Part shown: in pieces, positions 56,829 through 64,000 of the stretch
How positions within the stretch are numbered: the first letter of the stretch is position 1
Layout of the letters: every line of letters begins with the position of its first letter
Source: Phytophthora hibernalis
Lineage: Eukaryota > Oomycota > Peronosporomycetes > Peronosporales > Peronosporaceae
Assembly (NCBI GenBank): GCA_012656075.1
Contig: JAAKBF010000007.1
Span: forward strand, 868,001-932,000
Direction: 5' to 3'
Length of the DNA stretch: 64,000 bases
Program-made: the position numbers and the translations under genes
The notes under the pieces: model-generated
What the model saw: only the letters and a program-made list of their open reading frames with translations
Databases searched by the model: none
What the model was told of the DNA's origin: nothing

Positions 56829-56875
56829 AGACACATACTGTCACATACGCTGAACTTTTCATGCACGCGTATGTG
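56829..56875 (-). repeat. MULE-2 right TIR
   Basis: Inverted partner of 53118-53164. Confidence 0.75.
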
Positions 56876-57194
56876 ATCCGAGGAAAAAAAGATACATCAA
56901 ATTTTCCTGTACTAATAAAGCTCAATCTGCACACATTCGGTTTAGCATGGTCCACCCTTCAATCAAGGACGTGAAGAAGAAGAGGAAGTATTGTCCTTTT
57001 CAGTTTATTTGCCGTCCGATTTTGGGGTAAAATCGGACTTCAGTACTCCGCTTTTTGATCAACGGTAGCAGCAACAGCGCCAGGTGGTACTTCACTACCA
57101 CCGGCATCATAATCACCAGGAGCACGGCGCTCTTCTTCACCGGAACCGCCAGCATCAACCCTGCATCATGGCATTTCTGCCTAAGAAGCTAGCG

Positions 57195-57515
57195 GGAAAG
57201 AACATGTCGCTGTTGCTGGCGCCGCTGCTGGCAGTTCCGGAGCACTTAGCGCTGTCGGTGGTGGCGGAGAAGAACTTGTCGCTGTTGCTGGTGCCGCTGA
57301 TGGCAGTGCCGGAGTTATTGGCGCTGTCGGTGGTGGCGGAGAAGAACTTGTCGCTGTTGCTGGCGCCGCTGCTGGCAGTGCCGGAGCAATTGGTGCTGTC
57401 GGTGGCGACGGAGAAGAACTTGTCGCTGTTGCTGGCGCCGCTGCTGGCAGTGCCGGAGCAATTGGTGCTGTCGGTGGCGACGGAGAAGAACTTGTCGCTG
57501 TTGCTGGCGCCGCTG
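57195..57515. repeat. 72-bp coding-length minisatellite, about 4.4 copies
   Basis: Units start at about 57195, 57267, 57339, 57411 and 57483, exactly 72 bp apart; the last is partial. Units 3 and 4 are identical by eye. Because 72 is a multiple of three, frames stay open across it. Two plus frames (one with the unit EKNLSLLLAPLLAVPEQLVL, one Gly/Ala-rich with VAVAGAAAGSAGAIGAV) and one minus frame (GASNSDKFFS) are all open. Which, if any, is translated cannot be decided here. The Gly/Ala frame would be upstream of, and on the same strand as, the broken gene at 57640-58712. Confidence 0.9.
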
Positions 57516-57639
57516 CGGAGAAGTTGCCGCTCCTGGGGCTGATTTTTCTGTGAAGCTCCTGCTGTCACTGCTGATCAGGACGGAGGAGAGGATATTAGCA
57601 TCGTGACTCCTTCCGTTAGAGCGAGGACCGCCTCGCGTC

Positions 57640-58712
57640 TTCGCGATCTGTGAGGAAGACGATCATGACCAAGAGCAGTACGACGCCGGCGTTTTACGAC
57701 TTGAGAAGAATGCGGAGATAGAACGATGTAAGTTCCAAGAACACAAAGGCGAATGCAATTATGCTTGTACGTGCTGATATTTATTTCTCACATGTTCATT
57801 GTAACCTTGCCTTCTATCTCTTTCCGCAAAGGGAATTTCCAGCATTGAGCGGAGCATTACTCCATCACTCCCGCATTAACCATGACAGTGCGATCTGCGT
57901 TGCCCGAGCTCCGGCTTCCGTCCTTGTTTACGTGTCGAGTGACTGCAAAAACGGAGAGCCGTATTCAAGAGCTCATGAGAAAGCACCGCCCAAAGAGTTT
58001 GTACTGACAGACGCTGATGGATCAGCCCCGCTTCGCAAGATCATTGAGAAGATGCTGGAAGAGATGGTGCCGGGACTGTGGAAGCCTGACTTTGCTATCT
58101 ACTTGAAGCCATCCAATCACGCGAAGCAAAAAGAGTATGTGCCGTTAGCTGAGAGCAGCGCCTTCCGAGAGCAGTTACAGCGGGTGTGGGACTTCGGAAA
58201 GATGGCCAAGCCAGGAGCTGTTTGTCTACATACCAAAAGCTTCACGCCCAGCTACCACCTCCCTTCGGCGAGCTACGGCACCACATATTGAAGAGCAGAT
58301 GCCACGTGTAGCAGCATTCCTACCGCAGGAGGGTGTTGTTGCCGGTCCAGCAAACACATGGCAATTACGCAGGCGAGACTCCCGGAAGGCAGCCCAATTG
58401 AGATACCGCTGAACACCACATTTCAGCAGCTTCAGCACATTGATCAACAAGAACGAGATATGAACGACGAGATGGCAGCCGCGCAGCATCAATCAGAAGC
58501 AGCATACCATGTCATCCGTGTACAGATTAACGGAATTATTGTTCCGATACAAGTTCATGTTGGTGATCTTCGAGGTGTACTGGGGCTACCCTACCCTCCC
58601 CTATAGTCTGTGCCCACCGTTTAGAGGGCCAATTTCGGTGGCCACACGCGACCCTGCAGTTAACATTGAAGACACGGATCATATCGAGCCAAGCACAAAC
58701 GAAGAAACCTAG
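57640..58712 (+). pseudogene. broken gene of unrecognised family
   Basis: An open frame 57761-58291 contains APASVLVYVSSDC and a well-formed helical stretch, LRKIIEKMLEEMVPGLWKPD, followed by FAIYLKPSNHAKQKEYVPL. A frameshift near 58215 leads to FVYIPKAS and a Gln-rich part (RVAAFLPQEGVVAG), and another leads to 58358-58606 with HVIRVQINGIIVPIQVHVGD. A possible short intron lies before it (GTAAGT at 57729 to an AG at 57843). I recall similar proteins in oomycete genomes, often near repeats, but cannot assign a function. It could be a fragment of an unrecognised transposon. Confidence 0.4.
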
Positions 58713-58825
58713 GAAACATCTAGTCGATCTGTATTTCAATTTTATTGGAGTGATATCCACAGTGTTTGTACAGGTTCAAACCTACTGAGTATTTCTGTCG
58801 TGTGAGTAGTATAGCGCAACCTTCA

Positions 58826-59880
58826 TCACAGAGAAGGGGTCCGCGTGAACGCCATGTTGGCATGATGTTGAATCCATCTCTTCAAAAGTGAAAACGAAAC
58901 CTCGATAGGATTCAAGTCGGGCGAATACGGAGGAAGAAACAGCAACAACGCACCGGTTGCGTGTACTAATTCCTGGAGATCTTCATACATATGTATCTTT
59001 GCGTTATCCATGACCACTATTGATCTGGGTAGAGGCCAGGAATGGAGCGATTTTTGTCTTGAACACCTCGTGAAATGTAGCGCGTGAAGGTTCCATCAGT
59101 AAGCCCCCACCCGAAAAATCCGTTGACGTCCACGGCCGCCATAAGTGACACGCGCTCTCCCCGACTAAATGGGAGAACAGCGTAGGCCGGAGTATTACGG
59201 GCAGACCAGCCGTATTTTCGCAGCACAGACCTACAAACACACAAAGATGTCATAACTTAGTTTAAAGTCAATAAAAAATTCCAACTCTAAATCTTACCGT
59301 CCATCTTTGAAAGTTTCGACTACGAAGACGAGTTGGTCTGGACCGCTATAAAATGGGAGCAAACGATTAATATAGTCTTGGCGCTGCCTTGGTACGCTTT
59401 CTTTGCTCGTTTCGTCAGCACCTTGCGCGATAACCCCAAATCGAAACGGAGTGCCCGGCACATTGTTGAGTCGGTCACGCTAATTGAGTCCCCAAACTGC
59501 GCTTGTAGCTCTTTCCGTAGCTACTCGAAATTAAAGCACGGATGGACACTGATGTACTCACGTACAAACTTGCAAACGTCATCGGTTCAACGAGAAGACC
59601 TATTTCTACTTTCCTCTGTCAATACATTCCCTGTCCTCTTAAAGTCTAGATACCAGCGGCTTAAGCTGCGCTCTGAAACACCTAAAACGCACGACACAGT
59701 AGCGATGTCGATGTTGTAGACGTACATGAGGACGACCCCTCTCCACTTTAAGTTCACTGAATACATGCCTCTTGCTCTCTTGCTTTCTTGTTTTCTACTG
59801 AAGCGTCTGCGATATTTCTGCTCGTTTGTCAAGAAAGTGATGGTTGGCGGACAATTCACCGCTATTTGAGGCCTTTGCAC
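58826..59880 (-). pseudogene. IS630/Tc1-like transposase relic with an intron
   Basis: DDE_3-type transposase. N-terminal helix-turn-helix at 59880-59587 (VSCVLGVSERSLSRWYLDF), then FVREYISVHPCF, DSTMCRALRFDLGLSRKVL and KRAKKAYQG. The first catalytic block reads VFVVETFKDGRS, where the Asp expected before Glu-Thr is Val (codon 59318-59320). After the 67-bp intron it resumes with RKYGWSARNTPAY, SRGERVSLMAAVDVNGFFG and VVMDNAKIHMYEDL (second Asp 59006-59008), and then LPPYSPDLNPIEVSFSLL (acidic residue codons at 58916 and 58901). Frameshifts near 59587 and 59020 also break it. No TIRs were found. Confidence 0.75.
59231..59297 (-). other. 67-bp spliceosomal intron in the IS630/Tc1-like relic
   Basis: On the minus strand GTAAGATTTAGAGTT starts it and TGTTTGTAG ends it. 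Removing it joins ETFKDG to RSVLRKYGW in one frame with no extra residues, as expected of this protein family. A TGA/TAA-rich interior supports it as non-coding. Confidence 0.75.
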
Positions 59881-60033
59881 TAAAACCTCAGTCTTTTGGT
59901 CCGAGATTGCTCTAAGTTCAAAACGAAGTCCGGATTTCGTAAAGACCTCTGATTGGCTCGAATTAAGTCGGCGTGCTCTTATTCATCTATCGGTTGTCTG
60001 CTAATTTTTCACATGCAACACCTACCCCTCAGA

Positions 60034-61690
60034 TTACAGCAGGCAGAGTTGTGACACACGGGGCTGTTCCATCATCAATACGTATATTGCGCAAGCCGGA
60101 TTCTGAAGCCCCGAGAGTTCAGGGGCACGCATATGCGCAGGCGAGGCCGGCGGCGATCCGGCCGGAGGACTCGGTGGCGACGGGGTAGCCGGAGACGGAG
60201 GCGGTGGGTGACCCAAGCGGAAAGCTCGGCGGCGACAGAGCAGACCCCCTCCGACATGGGCGGTGCTGGAGGTGAGCCGGCCGAGGATCCGGAAGCTCGT
60301 CCTTGAGCCCGCGCCTTCCGATCGAGCGACGGTCGGCCCAACCGCTTGTTGACAGGAAGGGCCGACCTTGGTGACCCTCTTGGGGTTAGCCGGAGTGGCC
60401 TGCTGCCGAAGGCGTTTACGCCGGTTTCGCCGACGCTGAGAAACCGACCAGCAGAGCGGCTCGTCGCCTGAGTCCTCGGCGTCAGGCGACAGAGGCCTTA
60501 GCCCGAGAATTGATTCCTCGTCCGAGCCCGGGACGCCCTGGTCATCGTCCTCCGAGCTTTCAGAAGAAACACTCCGGCTGCGCTTTGAAGTGACGCTCAG
60601 TGGCGCCAGCCCGAAGGAGATTCCAGTCAATGTCGCCAGCAGTGATGCCTGAACGCGGATGGAATACGATGTTTGAAGAATTGGGATCACTGGGTGGTAA
60701 GAGCATGCAAGACCTACCAGCAGAGGCTAGCACCAAAGTGGCGACATCGAGGCCTCGAAGGACCGAGTGTTGGCGCAGGATGGAGCTCGCACGCTTCAAG
60801 CTCGCGACCCGATCCTCCAGAGCCTGAACTTGAGGCGGAATCGAACCTGCCGGTGCTTGTTCCGACGCGGCGGGCTCCGACCGAAGCTTGGCCAATCAGT
60901 CAGTGTATGCAACGAGACCAGCCTTGAAGCGTTCTCGGTCTTGGCGGATGAGCCTCTGGGCCGAAGTCAACGAATCTTCGGCGGACTTCGCTGCGAGCGG
61001 CCCAGGCCGCCACGACGCTGTCGTGATGATCGATCGCCAAGTTTGCCTGGCGGATCTGCTGGATGGCTTGATCGTGGTCCGTGCGGAGATCATCCAACGC
61101 ATCGCGGGTGCGAATCTCGTCGCTCGACGCCTGGTTTTAAAGACCTCAAACTTTTCCTGGTCCTCAGTGTCAGTGAGCTTGGCCTTGGGCTCGGAGACCT
61201 CATTGCGAAGGTCGACAATAAGCTCCGCCTCGCCATGAGGAAGCCGAGGAGGTGCCACAGCAGCCAAAAATCTCACCGAGGTTTGTGGCACTCTCCATGC
61301 GGCCGTCCAACACCGTGTCAAGTCGCTGAGGACGCTGACGCGCCACGCCGACGACAAGTTGACCCAGCAGGAGGAGCCGCTGCTCGACCAGAGCAGGGAC
61401 CGAAGGATCGGTCGGAGCGGCAGCGACTGAGCGCCGCCGATAACGTTGGACTGGCAGCCGACCGAGACCAGGCGGGTTGCGCTTGAATCTGGGGACGCGG
61501 AGACCGACACAGAAGCACCGCCGAGCAAGTAAGCCAGGACAGGCGAGGCCTCAGGCGAGGAAGGCGGTGTCGCCGGAGACAGACCACCTTGAGAGCCACC
61601 GACGGAAGGTGAGGTGTCAGCCGACGGCTGGGCCGCCTGCGCCGAGCCTCCAGAGAAGCTAGCGGTGTCAATCGGGACATCAGCGGCCTC
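60034..61690 (-). pseudogene. LTR-retrotransposon gag-like relic
   Basis: Coding remnant directly after an LTR and a primer-site-like sequence. A Pro/Ser/Ala-rich N terminus (61680-61500) leads to a Gln/Asp-rich helical region read across frames (HDQAIQQIRQANLAIDHHD, VRRRFVDFGPEA). A second helix follows (VQALEDRVASLKRASSIL), then an acidic Ser stretch (SSESSEDDDQGV) and a basic patch (RRRNRRKRLRQQ), then a Pro-rich low-complexity end. No zinc knuckle, protease or RT is present. I take it for the Gag of a gypsy-type element on composition and position. No motif proves the superfamily. Confidence 0.45.
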
Positions 61691-61702
61691 CTAAGGGCAC
61701 CA
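61691..61702 (-). other. possible primer-binding site
   Basis: On the minus strand TTGGTGCCCTTA follows the inferred LTR end. A TGG start just after the LTR is typical because it pairs with the CCA end of a tRNA primer. The specific tRNA is not known. Confidence 0.4.
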
Positions 61703-62099
61703 ATGAGAACGATGAACGCGCACAGACACATCAGAAGGTATCGGTGGTGTACCAGAGGAGCAGAAGACAACAGAACGTACTTCTCCGACAGGGTGCAGAG
61801 CGTAGAGAGCGACAGCCGTAACTTGGCTCAGGAGGCGTGACGGAGGAGCCATGAGTCAAAGTTGAAGACACCGCGACGCGCACTACATGTGGGAGCTTGC
61901 GTCGAGGCTGGGGCAGTTGTGGCGTTGGGATTTGAGCCTGCCTTCCGGTTGTTGATAACCGAAGTTTCCTTTGGTGAAAAGAGGTGACAACACCACAGTA
62001 GTGACACGGGAATGGTCTCGGCTGGGTATAATAGTAAAAATAAAACGGCCGAAGTTATAACCTCGTCTTGTCCCCACCCGGGTATCGTACCCTCGGCCA
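61703..62099 (-). repeat. putative 5' LTR (about 397 bp) of the gag-bearing element
   Basis: Starts TGGCCGAGGGTACG at 62099 and ends GTTCTCA at 61703 on the minus strand, so TG...CA boundaries. It contains a TATA-like stretch (TATTATACCC, near 62030) in the correct orientation to drive the gag. There is no second copy in the window, so the ends are inferred only from TG/CA and the adjacent primer-site-like sequence. Confidence 0.45.
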
Positions 62100-62102
62100 T
62101 TT

Positions 62103-62748
62103 AGAGCCGGCACCAGGATCTCCTACTGAGATCTGTTCACACTTGATATTTGTATTTGAATATAGGCTCTTAGAGCCGTACGAAAACCACAAATAAATCA
62201 GCAGTCTTCCCCACAAGTCACCAAGGGTCAACTCTGTCTTCGGTAAGTCTAGCTAGCTTATCTTAGAGTCTGGATACGCTCGGCTACGTGGGATGCCTCT
62301 CAACGAACCCAACGTACATTGAACCAAGGGTTTGTTGCTGGTCAGTCCAAGAGATTAGAGTGGCCGAATGTTAGAAGCGACGAGGACTGTCACCTTCCAT
62401 ATATTATAATGGGACCGAGTGTTCCCGATATATTTCACTACCCGCCGAGGTTTTACCTCGGCAAACCAGTATTAGACTTGACAGCCGGTACCCTTCCTTC
62501 TGAGGGACTACGGGGGTTCGCGTGATAGCGCAATATTGCATACTAGCCCTCGCTCATGGCTAGTGGTGCATGTTTGTGGGTTGAACTAATACAACCTAGG
62601 TGTAGAGAGGGTTTACAACCAACCCGGCGTAAGGGATCGTTCCTGGTCTTCAGGTATTTATCCAACGCTCGTTGACCGTTGTAAGGAAGCGAGTGTTGTT
62701 GGTGGGACTCATACCATTCGGTAGTGATATTTTCTGCGTATTCCTACA
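62103..62748 (+). repeat. solo or orphan copia LTR, inverted partner of 52299-52952
   Basis: Homologous along its whole length to the LTR at 52.3-52.95 kb but on the other strand, with many substitutions and small indels. It ends ATTCCTACA at 62748. No matching internal sequence lies on either side. Flanking 5-bp direct repeats were not found. It starts four bases from the other element's LTR end at 62099, so one element probably inserted at the edge of the other. Confidence 0.7.
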
Positions 62749-63435
62749 CGACACGCGAATTCTTCAACAAGTCCGTCGACATTGACACCTTTTCATTTGA
62801 CAGGATTTGTGCCAGAGCGACACAACATTGCCGAAGAAGATGACATCGGCAGCGATGTCAGCTCAAGCGACAACGATTCAAACGATTCAAACGATGAAGA
62901 CATCGTCAGCGACTAGATGATAGCAAGACAACATAAAAACACTTTTCCTATTTACCTCTAGTAGGTCGATGGTCTTGGCGTGGTGTGTAAGGCGTGGGCA
63001 AGCGCATGAATATGTCGTGCACGCCGCTCGTCCGGCCCCTGTGAAGATCAGGTAGACGTGGTTGTCGTGCTCCTGTGGCTTGCTTCTTCTTTAACAGATC
63101 AGCGTACTTGGTCAGGTGCAGCGTCATGAACGCCGCACCAAATCACACCAACAACGTGCCCTGCGTCTTCGTGATGTCGGGTGTGCGCCCTCCGCTTTGG
63201 CCGTGTAATCCGACAGGAATTCGTACTGCGCCTGACCCGCAGACAGCTTCGACACTTGCGGCAGTACGCCGTTCGTCGCACGTGAGGAAGATGACGACGT
63301 TGGGTGGTTGCCGCTCGATTTCGGCTGGTGGTGCGGGGATGTGGTAGATCGGATACGACCTCAGTTGTCCTCATGAGCCGCCATGAAACGATGGCGGCTC
63401 ATGAAGAGTTGCATCCACGATGACGACGCTGTAAA
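62749..63435. other. no confident gene; acidic C-terminal fragment at 62820-62919
   Basis: On the plus strand a short frame reads ERHNIAEEDDIGSDVSSSDN and ends at a TAG at about 62917, like the acidic tail of a larger protein. A splice-acceptor-like CATTTGACAG precedes it. A minus-strand frame at about 63350-63060 is open in one phase (IERQPPNVVIFLTCDE) but I do not recognise it. Confidence 0.25.
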
Positions 63436-63791
63436 CTACTCATCACTGAGTCTACAGTAAGCAGCTGTATCTCTAGCTTTAAGCTTCAACGTCGTTCTCG
63501 AAACCGGTGCACCATTCTTCCGCAGTGTGTTTATCCATAACACAATTTCTTCTTCGGCTCTCTTAGAGAGCACTGTTGCCACTCCGCGCTGTCTTAAATT
63601 TAGATGGCGAGAATGCTCTGTTTTTTGCAAGCCAAATTGATATTTACTGTATTAGCGTACCACTTACTTATGAGCATTTGCTTTGCTCTGCGCGCTGTTC
63701 CTCCGTAGAACTGGTCAATGGCTTCACTCGGCGTGTGACACCCATCAATGATGTCAAGCAGCTCCTTCTTGTGTCGATTATCGACAGTCAT
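63436..63791 (-). pseudogene. pogo/CENP-B-like DNA-binding fragment of a transposase
   Basis: Two overlapping frames. 63791-63600 has KKELLDIIDGCHTPSEAIDQF and KQMLISKWYAN, similar to the first helix-turn-helix of pogo-type transposases. After a frameshift near 63620, GVATVLSKRAEEEIVLWI, NTLRKNGAPVSR and LKLKARDTA match the CENP-B/Tc5-type second helix-turn-helix. A stop ends it at 63436. The DDE domain that should follow is not recognisable to the left. Confidence 0.55.
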
Positions 63792-64000
63792 TCGCTTGTA
63801 TTATTGTGCCTTTCACTCCTTTTGACTAAGCGGACCGAAAATACTATGTATGGCGTTCCCAGCCACGTTCGCCTATGCCATTTGATGGTTTCGACAGCGA
63901 CAGCAATAACAGCGACTTCAGCAGCGTTGATAGACTGTAAGCTTAACGTTTTTTACAGTCATCATGGAGAGATAACATTTAGTTTTAAAAACTTCTAGAT
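63792..64000. other. right edge, nothing recognised
   Basis: Short unsupported frames only. It could be 5' flank of the pogo-like fragment. Confidence 0.4.

Larger units (their letters stand above)
53118..56875 (-). mobile_element. MULE-2: Mutator-like element with 47-bp TIRs
   Basis: Termini at 53118-53164 and 56829-56875 are 47-bp inverted repeats. The outer 20 bp (CACATACGCGTGCATGAAAA) are identical, 7 bp vary and the inner 20 bp have one mismatch. Between them lie a decayed MULE transposase on the minus strand and an open frame on the plus strand. The left end has a second, inner direct copy of the subterminal block (53195-53270). A 9-bp target duplication is not evident (AACTGCTGC left, ATCCGAGGA right), so the insertion is old or was rearranged. 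Confidence 0.75.

Overview
The window looks like a transposon-saturated stretch of a eukaryotic genome, most likely an oomycete (Phytophthora/Peronospora-like). This rests on the mixture seen: an APE-type LINE, Ty1/copia and LTR/gag relics, MULEs with FAR1-like, SWIM and Ulp1-like domains, PIF/Harbinger with a cysteine-rich partner protein, Tc1/IS630 and pogo-like relics, and a canonical 67-bp GT-AG intron. The oomycete call comes from remembered family resemblance and was not tested. I found no tRNA, rRNA, CRISPR, operon or clearly intact cellular gene. Nearly every recognisable reading frame carries stops or frameshifts.

Layout, left to right. 0.6-1.1 kb: tail of a copia pol (+). 3.0-4.0 kb: a 1,035-bp non-autonomous terminal-inverted-repeat element with a 9-bp direct repeat at its ends. 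4.7-5.7 kb: copia gag relic (+). 5.8-9.7 kb: decayed MULE transposase with a C-terminal Ulp1-like cysteine protease (+). 10.1-36.4 kb: one LINE on the minus strand. 36.4-38.7 kb: copia gag-pol relic (-) abutting the LINE 5' end. 41.05-44.04 kb: a PIF/Harbinger element with both TIRs, a 3-bp target duplication, two convergent genes and a small internal inversion. 48.1-50.6 kb: two Tc1-like relics (+). 51.1-52.95 kb: copia relic with its LTR (-). 53.1-56.9 kb: a second MULE with 47-bp TIRs, a decayed transposase (-) and an intact unrecognised 176-codon ORF (+). 57.2-58.7 kb: a 72-bp minisatellite and a broken unrecognised gene. 58.8-59.9 kb: IS630/Tc1-like relic with an intron (-). 60.0-62.1 kb: LTR plus gag-like relic (-). 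62.1-62.75 kb: LTR homologous to the one at 52.3 kb but inverted. 63.4-63.8 kb: pogo-like DNA-binding fragment (-).

The outstanding feature is inside the LINE. A segment of about 2.08 kb is repeated exactly ten times head to tail (12134-32906, 20,773 bp). It covers the end of the ORF2 leader, an acidic ORF, the whole APE-like endonuclease and the start of the linker. ORF1 lies once on the upstream side and reverse transcriptase once on the downstream side. All units share the same junction and the same in-frame stops, so the element was already dead when it amplified. A few indels and substitutions distinguish the units and let part of the array's history be read. Without the nine extra units the LINE would be about 7.6 kb.
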